This document shows positions 21,401 to 31,628 of a stretch of DNA of 64,000 nt, piece by piece (the first letter of the stretch is position 1; each line of letters begins with the position of its first letter). Below the pieces are notes generated by a model that was not told the origin of the DNA, made no database searches, and saw only the letters and a list, made by a program, of their open reading frames with translations. Both the position numbers and the translations under genes were made by a program. Origin of the DNA: Rhinopomastus cyanomelas (lineage: Eukaryota; Chordata; Aves; Bucerotiformes; Rhinopomastidae); the NCBI GenBank assembly GCA_013400115.1, contig VXBP01002354.1, forward strand, positions 62,001-126,000. The letters are read 5' to 3'.

Positions 21401-24400
21401 GGGAGGATGGAGCTCAGTATCAGCGAGCCAGTGGGTGAATGCACCTGGAGTAAATCCAGGTGTAAAATGAACCACTTTACGTGTGCTTCTAGTCACAGTG
21501 ACGTGGAGTTCTCTCAGGGAAAAGCCGACTGTGCAGGAGTTGACTGTGCAGTTGGCTGTTGTCCTCCCGCACATCTAAGTAGAATAACACTCTTCCTACA
21601 GTACGTTGCTGCGCCTGGCCGAACTGCTCTGGAATTGTAACGTTCCTCTGCTGGTCTGCAGGACCTACGGCCTGGTCGGCTATATGAGAGTTGTTATTAA
21701 AGAACATACAGGTGAGAGGGTTTTCTGTGAGAAAGGCTTTTCTGAAGGGTTTAGACTTCACTCTGGTGAACATCAGTTGCTCTGGTTATGGGGGTTTTTC
21801 TTCTTTGTCTTGTGATGTGTTCAGTACTAGTTATGTCTCCGTGAGTGTGTGGTTCATCACCGGCGCGGTTCTTTGAGGGGTGCGTAGGAGATACGGGCTG
21901 TAACCAACAGCGAAGGTGGAGAGTATCCTGATGTTAGCGTTAGCTTAGACACAGCAGTTCCTTTGAGAACTCAGCAGTTAAGCAACCAGCGACGTACTGT
22001 GTGTGGGGTAGAGCCCTGCTTGGAAGAGAGGGCAGCAAACTGTCCAATACAGTTTGTTTAGTCTGAGGAAGAGGAGGCTGAGGGGAGACCGCATCGCTCT
22101 CTGCAGCTCTCTGAAAGGACACTGGAGAGATGCAGCAACATCACTGGAGAGATGCTGCAGTAGCAACAGAAGCAGAGGGAAGGGCTTCCAGCTTCACCAG
22201 GGGAGGGTTAGACTGGCCATCAGGAAGAAATTCTTCCTGGAGAGAGTGACCAGGCCCTGGACTGGGCTGCCCAGGGTGGAGGCCGAGCCCCCATCCCTGG
22301 ATGTGTTTCAAAGTGGCTTAGATGTGGTCCTGGGGGATCTGGTTTAGGGGTGACCTTGTAGAGTAGGGTTGATGGTTGGACTCTGTGATCCCGGGGGTCT
22401 TTCTCAAGATGAATGATTCTGTGATTTTCCTTGCAGTTGTGGAGTCCCACCCTGACAACATGTTAGAAGACCTGAGACTGGACAAACCATTTCCAGAACT
22501 GCAGGAGCACGTTCAGTCGTACGTCTTGGATCAGATGGACAAGAAGGTGGGTGTGTGGTGTGCACGCACTGCTCTGTGACAGGTGCAGCCGTACCAGGGA
22601 CTCTGTGAAAATGACTCTTGGCAGGTGTCTAGTTTTGGTGCTGAGCCTCAGCTGAGCAGGGGCGACGGCAGACATCAGTCACGAGGTGCTATTTTGGGCT
22701 TCTGCCCCAAATGTTGCTGTCTGCATTTGCATCCTAAGCAGGGCGTGCAGGTAAGCAGTCTCCTTGCACAGCCTGATCTTGTGGGAGATTGGTTGCTCCT
22801 CACACCCACCATGCCTGTCTTGCTCTGTGGTTACCTACTGCTGTGTGACCCTGTGCATATGAAGTGACTGCTCCTCCAGGAAAAGATGGGAGCCTTTGGC
22901 CCAGCAGCCTTGCTTTTACGTGAAGAAACAATTCTCGGGGTTGTAGTAGATGGAGAAGGCTGCTTCTGAACTGGGATCTGTAGCGTGCGCTGTGTTTTTA
23001 CAACAGTGGGAGGGCTGCTAGGGGTTGTGTTTAAAATAGGTTTTTATCTCCCAGTTCTCAGCCTGACACAGATATCTGTGCTGTTCCGTTGCAGGACCAC
23101 AGCCACACGCCCTGGATTGTCATTGTAGCCCAGTATCTGACAAAATGGCTCAACGAGGTACGTTGCCCAGCGGGCTGAGCCACCGGGCGTTGGAGGAATC
23201 GGTGTTTGTATTGGTAGCATGGATCGGCCTTCTCTCGAAAGACACAGAGCTGCTGGAGAGAGCCCAGCGCAGAGCCACAGGGATGATGGAGGGAGGGGAG
23301 CGTCTCCCTACTGAGGAAAGGATGAGGGAGCTGGGGTTCTGGAGCTGGGAAAAAGGAGCCTGAGGGGTGACCCCATCAATATGTGAAGGGTGGGTGTGAG
23401 GAGGATGGAGCCAGGCTCTGCTCAGGGGCACCCAGTGACAGGACAAGGGGCAGCAGGTGTGAGCTGGAGCAGAGGAGGTTCCCCATCAGTGTGAGAAGGA
23501 CCTTCTTCCCTGGGAGGGTGCCAGAGCACTGGAGGGGGCTGCCCAGGGGGCTGTGGAGTCTCCTTCTCTGGAGACGTTTCAAACCCTCCTGGGCGTGTTC
23601 CTGTGCAACTGGATCTAGGGGACCCTGCTGCGTCCAGGGGACTGGACTGGATGATCTTTCGAGATTCCTTCCAATCCCTCATGTTCTGTGATGCTGTGAA
23701 TACAAGTGAATGTGTGTGAGCAACGACAGACTGGAGTTCAGCTCTGGAGAGAACGAGGTCAGTAGCAGATAATTTAAAGACCAAATGTTTTTGTGTTCTT
23801 GCATTTAGAAAAGCGATCAGTTGCCCAAGAGTTACAAAGAGAAAGAAGCCTTCAGACAGCTGATTCGGCAAGGTAATGCCTGTCCTGTGTCCCTTACACG
23901 TACTGGCAGGAAGGTGTAAGGCAGTATCTAAAGGCTAAGCAGAGGTCCACTCTCTGAGGGTTAGTTTATGAAAACCTGCTGGCACACACAGCTCTGCTGG
24001 GTGACTCTTGCTCTGGTGCCTTTGCTAGTAAATGCCAGTGTTTGAGCATTTCCTACTGCCTGCCGTTCAGGAGTGCAGTTTGGGTGGGAGGAGAGGCATT
24101 AAGAGAAAGTCCAGTTCAAAGTGGTGGTGTTTGACATGGAAAGTGTGACGAAGAGGAGCACCAGGGGCTTTGGGCATTGCAGCTGTTACTGACTGCAAGA
24201 CTTTGGTTGGTTGGTTGACCCACCAAACCGTCAGTAATGATGGCAGCTCTGAATGATGAGTGCAGAGAGAGGGAAGGATCGCGTAGCTACGCTTTCAGCC
24301 CAGCACCTTCTGTGGGTGCCGACATTAATGGTCCTGCTCTTTAAGACCTAGAGACACTTTATCGTCACTGTCTGTGGAACACAACCACTGAGAGAACCTT

Positions 24401-27400
24401 TGGTATTTCTCCATGGAGAGCTGGCCTGTGTGCAGGCTGCTGAGTGCTTCTGTCATCCCTGTCCCCAGGCTGGGTCAGGGAACTGCCCTGATCTGTAACC
24501 ATGAGCTGCTTGGGAGTGCCCATTTCTGGGTTGGGGTCTGTGGGTTCGTGAGTGTTGGCCCAACCTTGTGAGGAAGAACTGCAACACAGCATGACTGGGG
24601 ACAGGAAGGAGAGTGAATTGCCTTGATACTAACATCTGCAGGGTTCACTGATGGCCAAGTGTTACTTTCTCACACAAATAACCGAGTGGTTTTGAGCTGA
24701 CTACCTTGTGTTTTGACGCGTGCGGTGTGCACGTCATCAGATCCCTCAGAAACACGGGTGGTAGTTCAGTTCTTGGCCGATTACTGTGAGTCTGCTCTGC
24801 TGGCAGGACCTCAGCAAGACGTAGTTCAGGGGGCTGTGTGTTTGCTGTCTTCAATAAGGTGTCTTAAAGAACGAGAACGGGACCCCAGAAGATGAGGAAA
24901 ACTTTGAAGAAGCTGTAAAAAACGTGAACACGGCGTTAAACAGCACCGAGGTAAGAGAACCGCTCGCGTGACAGACGGGCAGTCCTTTCAGCGACCTTGT
25001 GTTTCCCATCTCCTACCCAGCTGGGGCAGGCGCGCCGTTAGCGGCGTTTACCTTCAGGTAAATCGGGCTCAGGGCAGGTTTCCCTGTTCGTGCCACACTG
25101 ATGACTTGAATTCAAGTTCAGAAGGAGGGAGCAGCCAGAGTTCGTCACTAGTGTAGTCCTGCCCTAGGCTTGATCCGCTGTTCTTGGGCAGATTAAAGTG
25201 CTTGGTACAACTGCAGAGCTTTAACGGGGCCTGAAGTGGATCGTGTCCAGCTTTGTACTCCGCGAGGAGAGAGACTTGGCAGCTTCTGTTGGATGTGGGC
25301 TGCGTTGGAGCTGCCTGCTGTAGTTTATTCTGCGTAGAAATTAAGTGCTGCAGGGGACCTTGGGCTTCACTGGTTGGTTCTAGATTCCAACCCATTTTTA
25401 TCTGCCCTGCTGACCCTTGCCTGTGCAGCCTGTGAGGGCTGTGTGCTGGAGAGGGTTTATGTGCCCCCTTCACTTCCCTGGCCTGTTCTTGCTGCCCTGC
25501 CTCTGCCGGGTCAGAGATGCAGCTGGCAGGACCTATTGCTGGTGCTGCTACCAGTGTTTTTTTGGTCTTCCCTGTGGAAGATGGAAATCGGGTGAGATTC
25601 GTTGCGACGCTTGTCTTGTTGAGAAGCCTGTGGCCTGTTCTCTGGCAGCACTGCCGCTTGAAACAAGTCTGAGCAGGCTGTGCGGGACTTGAGATTTTGG
25701 GGTGAAGCTCTCAGGTCTCTCAGCACTGGCTTAACCACGTAATGAGCATTGAGATGGGTCAGGGAATGGGAGGTCAAGCGCCCACAAACCCAGTTCAGGT
25801 TCTTTTCATAGATTCCAAGATGCATCGAAGAGATTTTTAATGACGACTGCTGCGTGAATCTCACAGAGCAGGTAAAGAGTGACTACGAGCGATCGTTCAG
25901 TGTGCAGAAGGCGTCATCAGCCTCGTCTCTGTGTGTGACTGTCTCTTCTGCCTCTGCAGTCGCCCTCCTTCTGGATTTTAGCCCGAGCTGTGAAGGAGTT
26001 TGTGGCAAACGAGGGGCAGGGCAGTTTGCCTCTCCGGGGCACCATTCCCGATATGATAGCGGACTCCAGTAAATTTATCAAACTGCAGAATGTGTAAGTA
26101 GACCATTTTTACTTCAGCACTGGTCCTTCCTTTGTGCTGAGGTTTAACATTCAGCCTGGTTTGTTGCTAACAGGTACCGCGACAAAGCCAAGAAGGATAT
26201 TGCTGCCGTGGGTAACCATGCTGCTAGGTTGCTGCAGTCCCTGGGCAAGGTAATCATGGATGTGTGGCTGTTCTGATGGGATGGAAAGCCTTCTGCCCCG
26301 GTGCTCTGTGCAGAAATAAGTCACAGGAGACAGAATGAAAAGGCTCACTTACCTCATTCTCTTCAGAAGGCTTAACTAAGCTCTAATGAAGTGCAACTGC
26401 AGTGAGCTGTTTGACCGCTCGCTTCTGCTTTAGTCATACAAATGGAAAAGGTGTCTGGGGTTACGGGCTTTGCACCTGGGGTTACCTGGAGTGAGCAGTT
26501 ACCACACAGAGCAGGCCTTGGCATCTCTGAAGGCGTAAACACTCTGGGCTTGGTGTGTGCTGGAATGAGTATGTTCTCCTTTTTTTAGGCACCTGAATCC
26601 ATTTCGGAGCGAGAACTCAAATTGCTTTGTGAGTATGCTGGATTCTGCGCTGCATTTCTGCAAACAACCAGAAACGCTTGAGGGATAACGGAGGTACTGC
26701 CCAGTAACTCTGTAGCTGAGCTTCTCAAGCAAAGGCTGAGCACTTGCATCCCTCATCTTCAGTGGAGGGCAGAGATGTTCAGTGTCCTGCGATAGTTATT
26801 CAGTCTATCAAGGTCAGCTTTCCAAAGCCAGGTTATTTCTTGGGGTCCAAGGAGGAAGTAGCAGATGTCCTCTGCTCTCTGTGAGTACCATGCGGCGGTA
26901 CTGGTCTCGGAGCACAGGCTCTGTAACCTGCTGGTAAAACAGTGATGCAGTGAGGACTGCACTTCCATGTGTGTTGTGGGCATGGTCATGCAGCAGCCAG
27001 GCTGAGTCTTCCCACAGCTGGAGTGTTCTGTAAGCACATAGCCAAGTGCACTTGTCATCGTAGCCCTAAATGTCCCTGATAGATGGCATTTCTGCAAGTA
27101 TGATAAATAATATGATAAATAATGAGTCTCCCTCTCTGGAGATGTTGCAAACCCACCTGGCCATGTTCCTGTGCGACTGGGTCTAGGGCTACTGTTTCAG
27201 GGTGTTGGACTCGATGATCTTCTGAGGTTCCTTCCAACCCCTAGTGTTCTGAGATGGTGTGATTTTGTGAACTAACAGAAGAGCGTTAAATTAAACTCTG
27301 ATAAGATTCAGTCTTTCATGTTTAACGTGTCAGAGATGCAGAGGTTCGTTGGTGACATGCAGAGTAACCAGCACGCAGAGTAACGCTCTCCTTTCTGCAC

Positions 27401-29794
27401 CCTCTGCTCAGGCAGCAACGCGGCTTTCCTCCGAGTGGTTCGATGCAGGTCTCTGTCTGAAGAATACGGCTTGAACACTTTTAACAAGGATGAGATCAGT
27501 AAGTGATGTTGTTTGCAGCTGCTGTAACAGCAGTTTCCACTGGGGATGGTGTTGTGATAGGAAAGAATTTTATGGGACCGGCTCCATTCCCTTGTGCAGT
27601 TGTGTAATTAATGTGTCATCACCTACATGTTGGGGGTTTTTGAGTCGAGAATGTTGAACTGAGTTTGATTTTGAAAGTTCAGGACTGCCCTTAAGCACCG
27701 ACGTGTGTTTCAGTTTGGGTTTCCTTCTTGCAGAAAGCGAAGAACCTTTCTTTTCTGTGCCTCAGGTGTTCCTCTCAGAACTGGTGAGCGGCTCTCCCCT
27801 GACCAAAGAGCTGAGCAGTCAGCTCCTCTCAGCTTGCCCTCTCAGTGTGTGAACCTGCTAGTTTGTTTCTGAGCCTGGAAGTCAGTCTATAAATCCTTTT
27901 AATCAAAGTTGGTTTAAACGTCTTGTTTTCAGAGCAAATTGGGAGATAGCTGATGTCAAGTAATTCAAGGCCCTTTTTGTCCCCGTTGTGTCAGTACCAG
28001 CTAACTGGTTCTCTTGCTGTTGGCAGTTTCCCATATGGATAACCCGGACAGTGAAGTAGTGCTCTACCTCATGCTGCGGGCTGTGGACAGATTTTATAAG
28101 CAGCATGGAAGATACCCAGGTATGTTAACACCCGGGTTGTTAGTGCCAGCAAAGCAAACACCAGGATCCACAGTTACTGGGGTACCCGCTGTTCACTACA
28201 GCCACAGCACTGCTTGTGCATTTCTGTGTCTATTAATAAAAACCTGGAGACTCTGTAAACCACTGCGAGAGGTTACAGTATCACAGTATCACAGTATTAT
28301 CAAGGTTGGAAGAGACCTCATAGATCATCAAGTCCAACCTGTCACCACAGAGCTCAAGGCTAGACCATGGCACCAAGTGCCACGTCCAATCCTGCCTTGA
28401 ACAGCTCCAGAGATGGCGACTCCACCACCTCCCCGGGCAGGCCATTCCAGTGGCCAATGACTCTCTCCGTGAAGAACTTTCTCCTCACCTCAAGCCTAAA
28501 TTTCCCCTGGCGCAGCTTGAGGCTGTGTCCTCTTGTTCTGGTGCTGGCTGCCTGAGAGAAGAGAGCAACCTCCTCCTGGCCACAACCACCCCTCAGGTAG
28601 TTGTAGACAGCAAGAAGGTCTCCCCTGAGCCTCCTCTTCTCAAGGCTAAACAATCCCAGCTCCCTCAGCCTCTCCTCATAGGGCTTGCGCTCAAGGTTTC
28701 TACGCTTCGGGAACTTCAGGAGTTTATCTGAATTGGCACTGCAGTGTTTGCTCGGATTATGAATCAGTTCAGTGATCTGTGGGCAATTACAGCTGTGAGA
28801 GTCATTTGTCGTAGCGTCACAAGCACAAGTGGCACCAATAGAATATTCAATTACTTTTAGTTTAATGTTAATTTTTAGTTTAATGTTACTCGTCTTAGCA
28901 ACTTTGACTGCTCTTTAAGCCCACTAGCACTGAACGTGTCCTGTGATGAAACAATTGTCCTCCAGGTGTCTACAACTATCAGGTTGAAGATGATATTGGA
29001 AAACTGAAATCGTGCCTCACTGGCTTCTTACAAGAGCACGGGTTGTCTGTGGTGGTGAAAGATGACTACGTTCACGAGTTGTAAGTATTGTAGGGCGGAC
29101 AGCTGGACTCAAAGATCTTCTCCAACCTTGATGATTCTGTTGTATCTTAAGGGTCATTCTGTCGGTAAAACTGACCTGTTGCTTTGCTGTGCAGCTGTCG
29201 CTACGGAGCTGCTGAGCCACATGCTGTTGCTGCCTTCATGGGAGGTAAGAGAGTCGGTATTTCTCAGGGCCACAAACACACAACCTGCTGTAGAACGCGT
29301 GCGAGTCAGAATTGCCAGTGTCCCAATTACTTTGTAGTGTTAGAGCAAAGACTGACCTCACAGACGGCAGTCACAAGCAGTAGAGAGTCCCCCCCTCCAC
29401 TCTCTGGATATGCCCTTCTGTGGGATGTAGAAAAAGGATTTAATGTTGTAAAGCAAACCAAACAAATACTGATCACAGCCAGCAGGTCAGTTCTAAATGA
29501 TCTGCATTTAAACGTGTTTAACAGTGAAATGCTTGAGAGAGACTTTGAGGTTTCTAAGAAGGAGAAACTGCAGCAGCATGAACAGAGTGCACAGCTTTGG
29601 GTCAGCACTGCTTTTTCAATACAACCTGCTAACTACCTCCTGTTGTTTGGGTTTTGATTTTTTTCCCTTTATTTTCCTTTCCAGGAGCTGCTGCCCAGGA
29701 GGTTATCAAGGTCATTACAGGGCAGTTTGTCATTTTTAATAACACCTACATTTACAGTGGGATGGCCCAGACCTCCGCCACTTTCCAGCTGTAG
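18334..29794 (+). CDS. NAE1: NEDD8-activating enzyme E1 regulatory subunit (complete, 20 exons)
   Basis: APPBP1/NAE1 pairs with UBA3 to adenylate NEDD8 and pass it to UBC12 for cullin neddylation. Exons: 18334-18389, 18875-18978, 19067-19127, 19794-19824, 20274-20345, 20741-20820, 21602-21711, 22437-22546, 23095-23157, 23809-23872, 24859-24950, 25812-25871, 25960-26093, 26174-26249, 26589-26628, 27412-27498, 28027-28119, 28966-29080, 29195-29244, 29685-29794. They sum to 1608 nt and 535 aa (human 534), all GT-AG and in phase. The Rossmann-like N-terminus (YDRQLRLWGDHGQEALEAAH, then INATATGTELLKNLVLPG) and FTIVDGNRVSGEDVGNNFFL are intact. Near the C-terminus VKDDYVHEFCRYGAAEPHA and NTYIYSGMAQTSATFQL end at TAG. 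No frame damage is seen. CR1 pieces interrupt at least seven introns. Identity is firm. Confidence 0.98.
18394..18394. other. single ambiguous base N
   Basis: One N in NAE1 intron 1 next to the splice donor (CAG then GTAGNGG), in a CpG island. It probably marks an unresolved base or a collapsed GC-rich gap. It does not affect the coding sequence. Confidence 0.9.
20522..20638 (+). mobile_element. CR1 LINE 3' end in NAE1 intron 5
   Basis: A 117-base 3' fragment of the young subfamily, from GAGTCTCCTTCTCTGG through CGACTGGATCTAGGGGATCC to ATGTTCTGTCAGTC. It has an internal deletion of the CTTTTCAAACCCTCCTGG segment. Confidence 0.88.
20949..21396 (+). mobile_element. CR1 LINE, second subfamily, NAE1 intron 6
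   Basis: A different CR1 subfamily: AGTCTGAGGAAGAGGAGGCT, GAGACCTCATCGCTCTCTGC, GGAGAGAGTGGTCAGGCCCT and the tail AAGGATTCTGTGATTCTGTG. Related copies stand at 22058 and 41783. Confidence 0.88.
22058..22426 (+). mobile_element. CR1 LINE, second subfamily, abutting NAE1 exon 8
   Basis: Same subfamily as the copy at 20949. Its GATTCTGTGATT tail ends ~10 bases before NAE1 exon 8 (22437), so the polypyrimidine tract TTTTCCTTGCAG joins CR1 directly and the branch-point region must lie in CR1 sequence. Confidence 0.88.
23238..23697 (+). mobile_element. CR1 LINE, young subfamily, NAE1 intron 9
   Basis: About 460 bases from AGACACAGAGCTGCTGGAGA to TTCTGTGATGCTGTGA. It starts 80 bases after the exon 9 donor and ends 112 bases before exon 10, so it fills most of the intron. 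Confidence 0.92.
27123..27270 (+). mobile_element. CR1 LINE 3' end in NAE1 intron 15
   Basis: GAGTCTCCCTCTCTGGAGATG, GTTCCTGTGCGACTGGGTCT and CTCGATGATCTTCTGAGGTTCC then GTGATTTTGTGA: a somewhat diverged 3' fragment. Confidence 0.85.
28276..28700 (-). mobile_element. CR1 LINE, third type, NAE1 intron 17
   Basis: Reverse complement of a classic avian CR1 3' half. It starts with CACAGTATCACAGTATTATC and AAGGTTGGAAGAGACCTCAT and contains TCCACCACCTCCCCGGGCAG and CTCAGCCTCTCCTCATAGGG. The sequence differs clearly from the two dominant subfamilies. Confidence 0.92.
29099..29142 (+). mobile_element. CR1 LINE 3' tip, NAE1 intron 18
   Basis: GCTGGACTCAAAGATCTTCT, CCAACCTTGATGATTCTG: a CR1 terminus of ~40 bases starting about 18 bases after the exon 18 donor. 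Short, hence moderate confidence. Confidence 0.6.
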
Positions 29795-29892
29795 GGTGAG
29801 GGAGCCCAGGCGCTGCCCCCCGCTCTGCCCCCTCGCAGTTCAGCTCCCTTCCTGTGCGACCTTTTATCTCCTCTTCTCTTTTCCCGAGGACG

Positions 29893-29898
29893 AATAAA
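29893..29898 (+). promoter_or_regulatory. NAE1 poly(A) signal
   Basis: AATAAA about 100 bases after the NAE1 stop codon, predicting a short 3' UTR ending near 29915-29925. It is the only canonical hexamer close downstream. Confidence 0.7.
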
Positions 29899-30691
29899 AT
29901 CCTAACGAATCCGGACAATCCCTCCTCCAGCGTTTTCTGCCTCCCTCCCCCCGGGAAGGAAGTGGCAGCAGCCCTTCCGTGCCCGGCGGGGTCGAGCGCC
30001 CTGCGGCAGGGCCCTGCGGCGGAGGGGCTGCGCGGCCTCCGCTCCCGCCGCACCGCGGGCAGCCCTCAGGGCCAGGGCTGGGCCCGGAACGCCCGCCAGG
30101 GGCCGCTGAAACCCCGTGAGGGCTGGCGAGCCGTGTGAGGGGCTGGCGAGCCGTGTGAGGGGTCGGTAACTCCAGCGCGGGGCTGGTGAAACTCCCGAGG
30201 AGCCGATACATTTCCCGGGGGGGTTTGGCAAAACCTGTGAGGGGCCAGTAGCTCCCGTGAGGGCCGGGGCCGGCCTGCAGCAGCGGCCCGGAGCTGTTCT
30301 TGGCCCCCGGGCCACCAGGTACTGCCAGGCCCTGGCCAGAGAAAGACTTTGTCTTTTGTCTTTTGCCTGACGGCCCTTTATAGACAAAACCCACTCGTGT
30401 GTCTGTGCTTCCTCTGGAGAGCTGGTTCAGGCTTCGGAGCCTGATCAGAGCCTGGGTGCTGGGGTTTGGATGGGGGAAGCAGCCCAGGCCCTCGTTGCTG
30501 AGGCTGTGCCCACCAGCAGCTGTGGGAGCTCCCTACCCTCCTGTGCTGAGCGGCAGCCGCGGGCTCTAGGGAGCTTTGAAAGCCGTTTTCTGAGGCTTGG
30601 GGGATGTTACTGAGTTGTTTGCCTTTATGATGGAGCAGAGGTAACCTGTTGTGCGACCTGTGACTCAAGCCAGCTGCAGCAAACTGCAGAC

Positions 30692-30755
30692 TCACAGAAT
30701 GGTTTGGGCAGGAAGGGTACCCTGAGGATCATCCAGTGCACCTCTGTGCAGAGCA
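30692..30755 (-). mobile_element. CR1 LINE 3' tip, old copy
   Basis: ACTCACAGAATGGTTTGGGC, GGAAGGGTACCCTGAGGATC, CAGTGCACCTCTGTGCAGAG: the typical reverse-complement CR1 terminus, more diverged than the others. Confidence 0.75.
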
Positions 30756-30911
30756 GGTTCCTAAACCTCTTGTGTCCCGTTCCATCTGTGCCCAGCTGCA
30801 GACCACCCTCCTGGCTCAGCCCACTCAGAGCAGGCTCCAAATCCTGTTGTGTCCTGTTCCATCTGTGCCTGGTCCCCAGCAGCAGACCACCCTTCTGGCT
30901 CAGCCTGCTCG
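30751..30911 (+). repeat. two-copy ~80-bp tandem duplication
   Basis: The block GAGCAGGTTCCTAAACCTCT ... CTGGCTCAGCCCACTC is repeated immediately as GAGCAGGCTCCAAATCCTGT ... CTGGCTCAGCCTGCTC, with a few substitutions and a small insertion in copy 2. The common core contains TTCCATCTGTGCC and CAGACCACCCT. Confidence 0.85.
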
Positions 30912-30921
30912 GACGCTGGCA

Positions 30922-30995
30922 CAGAACCACAGAACATTAGGGACTGGAAGGGACCTCGAAAGATCATCCAGTCCAGTCCCCCTGCCGCAGCAGGA
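30922..30995 (-). mobile_element. CR1 LINE 3' tip (young subfamily)
   Basis: GAACCACAGAACATTAGGGA, GGAAGGGACCTCGAAAGATC, CCCCTGCCGCAGCAGGA: about 74 terminal bases. Confidence 0.87.
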
Positions 30996-31628
30996 CGTTA
31001 GGTCTATGCAGAATCATCGATGCTGTGGAGCTGTGTGGTTTGCGTAGTTCGCGTGGTGTGATTGTGCCTTTGCTGAACTGAAAATACATTAGTTTTAAGA
31101 AATAAACTCTCAGTTCATGCTCGTTGTCTTGGATTTGGATGAACACTGATAAAACTACGTAGTTATGGTTCAGCATCTCACTGAGTAGCAGTAGGAGGCT
31201 GAGTGTTTTATCATGACTATCAGACTCGCTTGATCCTCCTGATAGCGTTAGTTGGTGGTTTCTCCATGGCATTACTGCCACTTATTGGCTGATGACAAAC
31301 TTGGTGGCTTACTGTAAGGAAAATTGGGTCAGATTTGTGGTGATAAATGACACAGAGCTAGGGCAGGGGTGGTTTGGGGGCTCTGCAGTGGTGGCTTGGA
31401 ATCACCCGAGTTCTGCAAAATGCTGGCTTTCAAGTCATAGTAAGAAACACAGGTTCTGTGGCCCTAGAAAATGCTGCATCTCCAGAGAAAACCTCTGCCA
31501 CCCACAGCTGGTATTGAACTGTGTGTGGCAGATCACAGGGTAAAGCCAGGAAGTGAGTGTATTTTAAGAAAAATAGTGTGGACACTGCTAATCCGACTAG
31601 TGCTTGCTGTTGTAGAACAACAACAGGG

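Larger units (their letters stand above)
29930..31615. other. NAE1-TERB1 intergenic, with GC-rich block and short repeats
   Basis: 29940-30310 is GC- and CpG-rich, with repeated GGGGCTGGCGAGCCGTGTGA units near 30118-30165. CR1 tips and a two-copy tandem duplication follow. The TERB1 promoter and any noncoding first exon must lie here, but I cannot place them from sequence. Confidence 0.45.
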
